Position numbers and translations under genes: made by a program. Source: Thauera sp. K11 (GTDB lineage Bacteria > Pseudomonadota > Gammaproteobacteria > Burkholderiales > Rhodocyclaceae). From it: a DNA stretch of 64,000 bases. The DNA lies in the NCBI RefSeq assembly GCF_002354895.1, contig NZ_CP023439.1:1240001-1304000 (forward strand). The letters are read 5' to 3'. The notes below the pieces were generated by a model. The model was given only the letters and a program-made list of their open reading frames with translations. It had not been told where the DNA came from and made no database searches. Shown piece by piece: positions 34,930 to 42,420 of the stretch (position 1 is the stretch's first letter; each line of letters starts with the position of its first letter).

Positions 34930-35616
34930 TGATTTTCGCATCGCTTAGAAATATCGCTAACCCATTCTTGACAATTTGTCCCCATGCCAATTACTCCATA
35001 GAATGGCCGCGGGCGTTTGAACTCGCTACTCAAACAGCTTTCGTAACAGTCGTCATCATCCCGCTTCTTTTCACATTGATTCTCTGAGTAGCTGTCATTA
35101 CTGGGAGCGCCAGGCCCATAGGGCCACCAAGCCGGCATCCAGCTAGGATTTGGCGGAGAGCCATGATTCCGGGTCTGACCTCCACATTCAACGATTCCGT
35201 TTCGAACAATGCACAGATACTCGTGATAGAGCGGATTCCCTCGCAAATCAGGACCAGTTCGCTGCCCGTCTCCACCACCTAACGCATCGAGTGGTACTTT
35301 ACATGCGAAAGTTGTCAGTCCAAGCGGATCTACCTCGCTAATCGGGTTTCCCCCGACATAGCTGTAAGTATTGATTCCTCCTTCAAGCCCAATTGGATCA
35401 CTGGAGATATACCGTCCGGTGCGTGGATCATAGTACCGGTGCCAGTTGTAATGCGGCCCTGACTCCGCATCGAAGTACTGCCCTGGAAATCGCAGATTGA
35501 CCGTCGTGCTGGTACCTGTGCCCGCGGGGTCTTCGTTCGCCGCCGTGCTGCCGAAGGCGTCTGATTCCCACCGCCACACCACCTGCCCGGCCTGGTTGCG
35601 CGCCACCCTCGGGGTG
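34914..35616 (-). pseudogene. Rhs 3' fragment: core end plus toxin tip
   Basis: The frame starts inside the Rhs core at the IS21 edge and runs through RYYDPRTGRYISSDPIGLEG and YVGGNPISEVDPLGL, the conserved Rhs core end, into a unique tip of about 130 residues. The tip has PLYHEYLCIVRNG, an Asp-rich Cys segment and GMGTNCQEWVSDISKRC. The His and NC-x-x-W residues could form a papain-like cysteine protease site, but this is a guess. The fragment lacks its own start and is separated from other core sequence by IS21. Confidence 0.75.
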
Positions 35617-35652
35617 TGTCAAGGGCAACCGAATTTTCCCCCGTGTGGTCAT

Positions 35653-36492
35653 TCAAATTTCCCCGCCCGGTTGGGATTCGTCTTCAAATGACCGGACGAG
35701 CCCGGCCTTGAGTTTCTCCTTGAGGCAATAGGAGTTGCCGCGGATGTTGAGCGTCACGGCGTGGTGCAGGAGGCGGTCGAGAATGGCGGTAGCGATGACG
35801 CGGTCGCCGAACACGTCGCCCCACGCACCGAAGCTCTGGTTGCTGGTGAGGATCATCGGGCCGCGCTCATAGCGGCGGCTGATGAGTTGGAAGAACAGGT
35901 TGGCGCCGATGCGCTCGATCGGCAGGTAGCCGATCTCATCGATGATCAGCAGGCGCGGCGTGGTGTAGAGCTTGAGCTTCTCGTCGAGCCGGCCTTCGGC
36001 CAAGGCCTTGCTCAGGGTGGAGATCAGTTGCGCGGCCGAGGTGAAGAGCACGCGATAGCCGGCCTCGATCGCCTTGATGCCAAGCGAGACGGCCAGATGC
36101 GTCTTGCCGACACCGGGCGGCCCCAACACGATCACATTGTCGCCGTGCTCGATGTAGTGGCAGCTCGCCAGTGTCAGCACCTGGCGCTTGTCGATCGACG
36201 GCTGGTAGGCGAAGTCGAAGGTCTCCAGCGGCTTGACGAAGGGGAAGCGTGCCATCGCGGTGCGCATCGAGATGTTCTTCGCGGTCTTGGCCGCGACCTC
36301 TTCGCCGAGGACCTGTTCGAGGAAGTCGGCGTAGGGCAACTCGTCGGCGGCGGCCTGCTGCAGCATCGCCTCCAGGCGCTCGGCGCTCTTCTGCAGCCGC
36401 AGCTTGTGCAGGTGTTCGCCCAGACGCTCGAGCTGAGCGGGGGTGGTGAGTGCGGCGCCCGTGGCCGCTGCTGGCGTGTTCTTGGCCATCAT
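35653..36492 (-). CDS. istB: IS21 helper ATPase IstB
   Basis: A 279-residue AAA+ ATPase that assists IstA in target selection. Walker A is GPPGVGKTHLAVSLG, Walker B LLIIDEIGYLPI, and the arginine-finger region ends in RYERGPMILTSNQSFGAW. The ATG overlaps the istA stop, the standard IS21 arrangement. Length is slightly above the usual 250-260. Confidence 0.92.
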   Translation of the reverse strand: MMAKNTPAAATGAALTTPAQLERLGEHLHKLRLQKSAERLEAMLQQAAADELPYADFLEQVLGEEVAAKTAKNISMRTAMARFPFVKPLETFDFAYQPSIDKRQVLTLASCHYIEHGDNVIVLGPPGVGKTHLAVSLGIKAIEAGYRVLFTSAAQLISTLSKALAEGRLDEKLKLYTTPRLLIIDEIGYLPIERIGANLFFQLISRRYERGPMILTSNQSFGAWGDVFGDRVIATAILDRLLHHAVTLNIRGNSYCLKEKLKAGLVRSFEDESQPGGEI

Positions 36493-37904
36493 GCCACCTC
36501 CCGCGCGCTGTCACCGAAAGCCCCAGCCTCGAGCAAGGTGTCATAGAGCGCCAGGTCACGGACCTCCACCATGAGCGTGTCGGGTGCGCGCCACAGACCA
36601 TCGGCCGGTCCGCTGGCCGCCGCGGGCCCCACGTGGTGCTTGCGTGCATTGCGCATGGCTGCACCGGGGTCGTGCTGCGGGCAGACCGACAGCTGGGCAC
36701 GGCCGGCCAGCACCGGGTGCTCGGCAACCAGACGCCCACGGTGACGGATCAGCCAGGAGCCGCCGGCGCGGACCACTTCGACCGTCTGACCAATCAGCCC
36801 GAAAGGCACCGAATAGCGGTTGCCGTCGATCGAGACGAGCCAGTCGTCGGCCACGACACGCGTGCGCACCATTGCCTGCAGGAAGCTCGCCTGCCCGGCA
36901 GTGGGCACGAGGACGGACACTTCGTCGGCAAAGCGCTCGATCGGCCGCTGGTGAGTCGTGCCGTGGATGCGCTGGTCGGCGACCTCGGCCTGCCAGCCCA
37001 CCAACTGCTGATTGAAGTCGTCCAGGTCGGCGAAGGTGCGGCCGGGCACGAAGTTGCGCTTGAGGTACTTCACCCCGGACTCGACCTTGCCCTTGGTCTG
37101 GGCGCGATACGGGCGGCACAGGCGCGGCGTGAAGCTCCAGTGATCGGCGAACGCGGCGAACGTCGCGTTGAGCGTCGGGCGCCGTTTGCCGTCGGCATCG
37201 GTCACGGTGCCCAGGACGACGGTGCGCATGCGGTCGTAAAGCAGGAACTCGCAGCGGCCACCGAAATGGGCGAAGGCTCGTTCGTGGGCGGCCAGCAGGT
37301 CACCGATGCGCTCATGCAGGAAGCCTTCGGCATACGCGCGCCGGCTGTAGCCGAGGGTCATCACGAAGACGTGCACCGTCGTGCGCGCGTCCCCGAATCG
37401 GACGGTGATCTGCCCCCAGTCGACCTGCGCCTGCTCGCCGGGGCCGGTTTCAAAGCGGCGCTGCGTCAGGCTGGCCAGACAAGCTTGGGTGCGCAAGGGG
37501 CGCACGGCGAGCTTGACCGTCTCGTAGCTGCCGGCGAAGTCCCGCTGGGCGCGCAGTTCCTGGTAGAGGATGCGCGCCGAGTAATTCACCTGCGGCGCCC
37601 GCTCGACGAGCCAGCTGCGATGGGCGTCGAGCACGCTCGCCGCATGCCTCTCGCGCCCATACGGGCGCCAGTCGGCTTGCTTCAGGCAACGCCGCACCGT
37701 CTTCCGGTCCAGGTCGAACTCGCGCGCAATCGCCGAGACAGTTGCGCCGGAGGCCCGCCGCGCCTGGATCGCCCCCCATTGTTCGCGTCCGATCACGTCG
37801 CCCTCCGTGTCCGGTTTCAATCCGGACACGGTAACGCCGATGCGCTCCCGGGCCCGCGGGCCCGGGAGCGCATCCACATCAGACACCACTGATTCCCTTT
37901 CCAT
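36489..37904 (-). CDS. istA: IS21 transposase IstA
   Basis: A DDE transposase of about 471 residues. The HTH region has GATVSAIAREFDLDRKTVRR. The catalytic core has GEQAQVDWGQITV (first Asp), EFLLYDRMRTVV (second Asp) and RPYRAQTKGKVESGVKYLKR (Glu). A bipartite beta domain follows. Two starts have good ribosome sites: ATG 37904 after AAGGAG, and GTG 37796 after GGAGGG. The latter aligns with the common IstA start (REQWGAIQ). If 37796 is used, two hairpins lie in the leader. Confidence 0.88.
   Translation of the reverse strand: MERESVVSDVDALPGPRARERIGVTVSGLKPDTEGDVIGREQWGAIQARRASGATVSAIAREFDLDRKTVRRCLKQADWRPYGRERHAASVLDAHRSWLVERAPQVNYSARILYQELRAQRDFAGSYETVKLAVRPLRTQACLASLTQRRFETGPGEQAQVDWGQITVRFGDARTTVHVFVMTLGYSRRAYAEGFLHERIGDLLAAHERAFAHFGGRCEFLLYDRMRTVVLGTVTDADGKRRPTLNATFAAFADHWSFTPRLCRPYRAQTKGKVESGVKYLKRNFVPGRTFADLDDFNQQLVGWQAEVADQRIHGTTHQRPIERFADEVSVLVPTAGQASFLQAMVRTRVVADDWLVSIDGNRYSVPFGLIGQTVEVVRAGGSWLIRHRGRLVAEHPVLAGRAQLSVCPQHDPGAAMRNARKHHVGPAAASGPADGLWRAPDTLMVEVRDLALYDTLLEAGAFGDSAREVA
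37807..37871 (-). other. Two hairpins at the istA start
   Basis: A perfect 30-base palindrome (37842-37871, GCGCTCCCGGGCCCG then its complement) and an 8-bp stem (37807-37829, GTGTCCGG/CCGGACAC). They lie between the two possible istA starts and could limit transposase expression. Confidence 0.55.
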
Positions 37905-37978
37905 CTCTGACTCCTTCAGATCGATGGGCGGGGAAAATTCGATTACCACAGGTGGGGATTATTGGATTACCGCTGACA

Positions 37979-38639
37979 CCGTGGCGGATCAGCGCGATCG
38001 GGGTGTCCTCGCGCCAGACGTAGGTGATTCCTGGGTTTCCCGCCCCATCGGCCTCGACCAGCAGGTGGTCGGCGTGGTCGTAGAGGTAGAGCGTCGTCGT
38101 CGCGCCCTGGGGCGCGGCGGCCATGGTGCTCTTTCTCACCCGCCGGCCCTTGTGATCGTAGTCGTAAGTGGCGAGCAGGGGGCCTGCCGGGGTGCCCTGG
38201 CGCACTTCGGCGAGGTAGCCCGCCTGGTTTCAGACGAAGCCGAGGTTGCGAAGCTGCGTGACGTTGCCCGCGGCGTCCGTCTGCACGTCCTTGACCAAGT
38301 CGATCGGCGTCCCCGCCACGTCCCCGGCGACCTTGCCGATGCGCCCGGTCGCATCGCGGCTCGTGGTGGGCACCTTGCCCGAGGGGGTGATCGTGGTGAT
38401 TGGCCGGTCGGCGTCGTAGCACAGCGCTGGTTGCGCGCGACCGACGCATCCGGGTTGGTCCAGTCTGTCTGCGGCACGTTGCCCACGTTGTTCAGCCCGT
38501 AGTGCAGCGTCTCGCCGCGGCTGTCGCTCACGCCGATGAGCCGGCGGGCGCTGTCGTACTGGTAGTCGGTGAAACTGCCGTTGGCGGGTGATCCGCTGCA
38601 GACCGCCGCGTGGTCAGTACGCGTTGGTAATGGCGGTGT
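37979..38639 (-). pseudogene. Decayed Rhs core fragment upstream of IS21
   Basis: Rhs core sequence with several in-core deletions and lesions. A stop replaces Trp in the FVWNQAGY segment (TGG to TGA at about 38229). The DAAGNVT of one YD repeat is fused to that of another. A further fusion joins the VARNQR and DADRP segments out of frame. It is the 5' partner of the tip fragment at 34914 but cannot be expressed as one protein. Confidence 0.8.
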
Positions 38640-39350
38640 TCAGAACATCTCAAGCCTAATGGCTGCAGCAATAGCAGCTTGAATCGCATCTGCATCGCAG
38701 CTAATGCGTAACCAAGTAGGAATAAGGTGCGATTGAATCATCACTTGGTTTTCACCGCTCCTGATAATCAGGGTGTCTGGCGAAACTACGGAAAATCTCT
38801 CTCCGACGAGAATTGCTTTGGACTGATAATCGTGTTTTCGATATGCAAGAAAAAAACGGTGTTCATCAGACACGTTCGGCATGCAGTTAGGCATTTCAAT
38901 CTGAATAGCGCTTAGCTCTTGAGTAGCCAGCGACCGAACGTCACGTTCGATCTTAAGCCTAAATGCCTCATCCTCCCCATGGGGCAAGGTCACATCGAGA
39001 CTTCGTATTCTCACGATCACATTGCGCGTCCGAACAACAATTCCAGACACACGAAATGTGTTTGATGACTCCTGAAACATAGACTCATCGATACACCAAG
39101 AATTCCATAGACTCCGCCCTATAGTCGCCAGGAGTTCCTGTTCATTTGGTTCCAAGCTTAACCACATACTCTGCATGACGACCTCGCTTTCGATGTCCTA
39201 CCGGGGCCAATGAAGCGTTTCCGGCAGAGCCGGCGATGGAGGCGTAATATCGACTCTAATGGATCCATCTGCATTGATGCGAATTTGAGTTGTTCCGCCA
39301 TTTGACCCCGGCGCAGATATCCTAGTCCCACCACTGGCGGTTTCGCCAAT
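38524..39350 (-). repeat. Duplicated segment (copy 1): core scrap, immunity gene, tip scrap
   Basis: About 825 bases are almost identical to 55233-56059 at a constant offset of 16709. The homology ends sharply after CGCCAATC on the right. Confidence 0.88.
38640..39176 (-). CDS. Putative immunity protein, duplicate of the gene at 55349
   Basis: A 178-residue acidic soluble protein of unknown family (MQSMWLSLEPNEQELLATIG start; IMVIQSHL-like end, then AIQAAIAAAIRLEMF). It differs by about two residues from the gene at 55349-55885. It follows a remnant Rhs tip by 21 bases on the same strand, the usual place of an immunity gene. A/T-rich relative to the rhs core. Confidence 0.6.
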   Translation of the reverse strand: MQSMWLSLEPNEQELLATIGRSLWNSWCIDESMFQESSNTFRVSGIVVRTRNVIVRIRSLDVTLPHGEDEAFRLKIERDVRSLATQELSAIQIEMPNCMPNVSDEHRFFLAYRKHDYQSKAILVGERFSVVSPDTLIIRSGENQVMIQSHLIPTWLRISCDADAIQAAIAAAIRLEMF

Positions 39351-39351
39351 C
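39198..39351 (-). pseudogene. Rhs toxin tip remnant
   Basis: The frame reads GETASGGTRIS, TTQIRINADGSIRVDI and PSPALPETLHWPR then stop, 21 bases before the immunity-like gene at 39176. It matches the longer remnant at 55907. The upstream part was replaced by unrelated sequence at 39351; 39352-39499 shows no gene. Confidence 0.6.
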
Positions 39352-39499
39352 CATGACCGGTCGGTCACTGTTGCTCCAGCGCTGATATCCGAGGGACCGT
39401 TTCACTCAGAAATCTGCCGGCCGGCCTACGTGTACAGCTTGGCCTGAGCTGTCGTTGGTCCAAATTTGAGAAGGATTTACAACAATGAATGCCGTATGG

Positions 39500-39934
39500 C
39501 TAGAAATAAACAATGAAATCTACGCCTGGCTCCCGAATGCAGGACTTCAGCGCCTCGTGCAATCTCCTCAAGTCTTCATATTCCAAAGTTATGAATGTGA
39601 CTAATTTTGCCCGAAAAACGCTTAAACCTTCGTCAAAGGGAGTGCTTAGTTCAACCTCTAGAGCAACCTTGCCGACGTTCCCTATTGGGAAGGCTGCAAT
39701 CTTCAGGTGGGTCTGGGAAAGAGCGCTCATATCTTCCTTGAAGTATCCACCTTCGATACAAGGCACTGCGAATTTTGACAAGGGATAGTCCAGGAATCCT
39801 TCAATCCTGTGTTCGAAGTCTTTGACGCCTAGATAGCAGCGTCCTATCCCTTCAAACCCGTCACAGCTTAAAGCCGCTGTTAGCTCAGCACTTTCACCAT
39901 CATCTAATCTAAGCGAAATTCGAAGCCTCTTCAT
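39500..39934 (-). CDS. Putative immunity protein
   Basis: A 144-residue soluble protein beginning MKRLRISLRLDDGESAELTA and ending REPGVDFIVYF. A/T-rich, unrelated by eye to its neighbours, in the rhs cassette series and on the same strand. It follows another small gene by 31 bases, so two immunity-type genes sit behind one tip remnant. Family not recognised. Confidence 0.5.
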   Translation of the reverse strand: MKRLRISLRLDDGESAELTAALSCDGFEGIGRCYLGVKDFEHRIEGFLDYPLSKFAVPCIEGGYFKEDMSALSQTHLKIAAFPIGNVGKVALEVELSTPFDEGLSVFRAKLVTFITLEYEDLRRLHEALKSCIREPGVDFIVYF

Positions 39935-39965
39935 GCTTTGCCTCTATTATCATTGAGCAGTTCTC

Positions 39966-40202
39966 TCATTCCACTCCTGAATTATCCAGATCTAAATTAG
40001 CTTCATGGATTTCAATTGAGGAGCCATCCTCAAATTCAACAGAATAGACAACTCCCTCCGGGAATTTATTGAAATAATCGCCTTTTGGTCTTGTCAGAAA
40101 AACGCCGACGATCCAAGCCCTCTCCCCCGGTCTAGCTTCCTCAGGGGCATTTCCTCGGACGCGAACAATATCGTCGTAATCAAATTTCGGCTTCATATTC
40201 AT
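39966..40202 (-). CDS. Small immunity-like protein (Imm31-like?)
   Basis: A 78-residue protein with FDYDDIVRVRGNAPEEARPG, AWIVGVFL and GVVYSVEFEDGSSIEIHEANL. The layout resembles SH3-like Imm31 immunity proteins, from memory. Its ATG overlaps the stop of the Rhs tip remnant (ATGA), a direct sign of a toxin-immunity pair. Confidence 0.55.
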   Translation of the reverse strand: MNMKPKFDYDDIVRVRGNAPEEARPGERAWIVGVFLTRPKGDYFNKFPEGVVYSVEFEDGSSIEIHEANLDLDNSGVE

Positions 40203-40342
40203 CTAATTGGCAAGTGCTCATTGCCATCCGGCGTTGTAATCCCCGGTCTATGCCCATGCGGCCCTCTTGCACGTGGGTCAGACCGCCCGCGGTGCCCACC
40301 ACGATCAAGCCGATCTCCAGTTGGCCTACCATCTGCACCGAT
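40199..40342 (-). pseudogene. Rhs toxin tip remnant cut by IS630
   Basis: The last 45 or so codons of a tip remain: DGRPTGDRLDRGGHRG, SDPRARGPHGHRPG and TTPDGNEHLPIR then TGA. The His/Gly-rich HRG and PHGH pattern resembles ends of several Rhs nuclease tips. The IS630 element removed everything upstream. Confidence 0.55.
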
Positions 40343-40344
40343 TA

Positions 40345-41438
40345 TTAACCCGGCAATCAAATAGCCGACTTACCGTGCATACCAAACGTAGTCATGACTG
40401 AAATGCGCCTGCACACGATCCGGCATCGCAGCAATGCGTTCCATGCATGTGCGCGCCTTTTCAAGAAGCGCCGTGGCGGTCTTGGCGATCGACCCCGTGC
40501 GAATGGTCGTCTTCAGATCGCGGTTCAGGTATTCGTCGGGATTGAGTTCGGGCGCGTACGGCGGCAGGTAGAACAACTCGATCTTCGCGGCACTCTCCGC
40601 GATCCACTCGCGAACACGGTTGGCACGATGCACCCGCAGGTTGCCCACGATCAGGAAGACCTTACGCTGGGCATCCTGGATCAGATCCTTCAGGAAAACG
40701 ATAAAGCGCTCGGCATCAATGGCACCCTCGAAGAACGAGAAGCGCACCAAACTCTGGTTGGTGATCGCCGAGATCATCGAAGTCGAGCCGTGACGGTCGG
40801 CTGGCAGGCGAAGCTCGGGCGTCAAACCCGCCATCGAGTCGCCGCGTACCCAGTTCGCGTCCTGGCGAATGGCGGTCTCGTCACCCCAGTAGATCTCGGC
40901 ATCCTCAGACTTGGCGCGTGCAACGATCTTCGGGTACGCCTCTTCGAGCCACCCCTTGAGCCGGGCCGGGTCCTGTTCGAGCGCGCGCTTGACCGGCCGC
41001 TGTGGCGTGAAGCCCCAGCGCCGCAGGTACTCGCCGACCGTGCGAATCGGCATGTCGATGCCGAACAGCTGCTTGATCGCGAGCATCACCGCACGGCGAT
41101 TCCACAGCGCGAACTCAAGCTGCAGTTGAGTGGGGGTCGAGCCAATGATCTTCAAGCACAGTTGCTCCTCTTGAACCCGCGTCAGGGTTCGCCCCGATCC
41201 ATGCCGGCGACCACGTTGCCCGCCTTTGATGACGATATCGACGCCATCCGCCTGGGCACGCCGAGCCCATCTCAGGACGGTTCCGACATGCACACCGCAC
41301 ACTTCAGCGATGTAACCTTGCTTGCGAAGCACAAACGCCTGGCAGCGAATATGTTCGAGGGCTGCGGGCGGCAGCTTTCTGGCGTCGATCTTATCCACGC
41401 CACAAATTATATCAAAATCCATTTGATTGCCGGGTTAA
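40345..41438 (-). mobile_element. IS630-family insertion sequence
   Basis: A 1094-bp element with inverted ends TTAACCCGGCAATCAAAT / ATTTGATTGCCGGGTTAA. It is flanked by TA on both sides (40343-40344, 41439-41440), the IS630 target duplication. It carries one transposase gene. Confidence 0.92.
40370..41422 (-). CDS. IS630-family transposase, second catalytic Asp replaced
   Basis: A 350-residue transposase with an N-terminal HTH (HIRCQAFVLRKQGYIAEVCG, HVGTVLRWAR) and a DDE domain. The first Asp is in EIYWGDETAIR. The Glu is in PPYAPELNPDEYLNRDLK. The central motif, normally L-x-D-N-L-R-V-H, reads LIVGNLRVHRA, so the second Asp is Gly (GGC for GAC). This should inactivate the enzyme unless the reading is a sequencing error. 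Confidence 0.9.
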   Translation of the reverse strand: MDFDIICGVDKIDARKLPPAALEHIRCQAFVLRKQGYIAEVCGVHVGTVLRWARRAQADGVDIVIKGGQRGRRHGSGRTLTRVQEEQLCLKIIGSTPTQLQLEFALWNRRAVMLAIKQLFGIDMPIRTVGEYLRRWGFTPQRPVKRALEQDPARLKGWLEEAYPKIVARAKSEDAEIYWGDETAIRQDANWVRGDSMAGLTPELRLPADRHGSTSMISAITNQSLVRFSFFEGAIDAERFIVFLKDLIQDAQRKVFLIVGNLRVHRANRVREWIAESAAKIELFYLPPYAPELNPDEYLNRDLKTTIRTGSIAKTATALLEKARTCMERIAAMPDRVQAHFSHDYVWYAR

Positions 41439-41472
41439 TAAGAAATGGCCGAAGCCGCTCTTTGCTACTTTA

Positions 41473-41886
41473 TCAGGTCCGCAATAGTCTTTTTCTCAAA
41501 AAAGGCCAGTCGTCGCGTAAGTAGTCATCCGCAACGACATTCGATATTGCTGCCTCGCTGAGAATTTCATCTATCAGTCGCAGTCTGTCTTCGGAGCATC
41601 CTTGAGACAGTTTGTCTATCAGATATAAAGCGACAGAGAAATCTTCGATAGAACCATTTTCCAAAGCATTGGAGTCATCCCAGCTTCCAAAATCCTTCTT
41701 ATGCCAAAGCTTAAAAAGACCGAGTACGGTTCCGCCTACTTTTCTTGCAGCCTCGTCAAATGTGTCTGAAGTTATTTGCTTAATCGGAACCTCAATAATT
41801 CCGCGAGAAGCTTCCTCGGTTGGAAGCTTCTTTGCAAAGTGCAACGTTTCATCTTCTATGTAAAGCTCGAGATATGGTTCGTGCAT
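41473..41886 (-). CDS. Putative immunity protein
   Basis: A 137-residue acidic soluble protein (MHEPYLELYIEDETLHFAKK start; DDWPFLRKRLLRT end), probably helical in its second half. It starts two bases after a tip-like frame ending TFGQCDGK, the same spacing seen for other immunity genes here. The IS630 copy lies just beyond its stop. Family not recognised. Confidence 0.55.
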   Translation of the reverse strand: MHEPYLELYIEDETLHFAKKLPTEEASRGIIEVPIKQITSDTFDEAARKVGGTVLGLFKLWHKKDFGSWDDSNALENGSIEDFSVALYLIDKLSQGCSEDRLRLIDEILSEAAISNVVADDYLRDDWPFLRKRLLRT

Positions 41887-41985
41887 CTCTATTTTCCGTC
41901 ACATTGACCGAATGTACTGACGCATTGTTCCCAGAAGCACTCGGGGCACTATATCGAACGGCGTCGGTGCCCTTGGTTAGCGCCT
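41887..41985 (-). pseudogene. Rhs tip remnant before the immunity gene at 41473
   Basis: The last codons read CPECFWEQCVSTFGQCDGK then stop. Sequence upstream resembles the tip of the rhs gene at 42421 (shared CATCGAACG-CGTCGG tract) but is shifted out of frame. The short stretch to 42085 has no gene I trust. Confidence 0.45.
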
Positions 41986-42085
41986 AAATCTGCCCGACAA
42001 ATTGGACATGTCCAGAGGAAGGCTATCACTGTCTTTGTAAATCTTAGTGGATTTTATTTTTGCGTACTCAATGCGCCAACAGTTT

Positions 42086-42394
42086 TTACCCGTCTGAATA
42101 TTCCTCGCCATCCGGCCAGAAGAATTTTTCACTATTGGTGGAGCGATCAAGATATATTTCAACGAAGCTGATTGCTTGCTTCATGGCATTTAAAGGATCA
42201 ATGCCTCGAATGTCATTTACGCGACCAAGGCATCCACGAATTGCAACGGGGCAAGCCGCTTCGATGTCAGGTTTAGTCCAATAAGGGGTGCCGATTTCAA
42301 CAACGATTTCAATTAAATCATCGTTCGTCGAACGTTGCATTTTCAAACGTCGTTCAATTAGTACGGGGAATCGGTCATCATTAAGATTTTCCAC
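42086..42394 (-). CDS. Putative immunity protein, DUF6968-like
   Basis: A 102-residue protein with IGTPYWTKPDIEAACPVAIR, GIDPLNAMKQAISFVEIYL and FFWPDGEEY. It is homologous to the gene at 56447 (GQPYWIEEGIEAACPVLIEG...CWPSGESYE). I believe this is the DUF6968 group seen beside polymorphic toxins, from memory. It lies just after the tip of the rhs copy at 42421, and the homologous tip at 56749 has the homologous neighbour. Confidence 0.65.
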   Translation of the reverse strand: MENLNDDRFPVLIERRLKMQRSTNDDLIEIVVEIGTPYWTKPDIEAACPVAIRGCLGRVNDIRGIDPLNAMKQAISFVEIYLDRSTNSEKFFWPDGEEYSDG

Positions 42395-42420
42395 GTATCA
42401 TCTCATTTACTTGCAGTTCT

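Larger units (their letters stand above)
35617..37978 (-). mobile_element. IS21-family insertion sequence
   Basis: A 2362-bp element with TGTCA...TGACA ends. Both ends carry internal copies of GAATTTTCCCC and TTCCCCGCCC, as usual for IS21. It carries istA and istB with an ATGA overlap. No clear target duplication flanks it (GGGGTG on the left, CCGTGG on the right). About 42 bases of rhs core present in other copies are missing at the junction. Confidence 0.88.

Noticed and set aside
41977..42162. A 61-codon - strand frame overlapping the immunity-like gene at 42086
   Set aside because: Overlaps the better supported gene out of frame, with no ribosome site or resemblance; may be A/T-rich noise.
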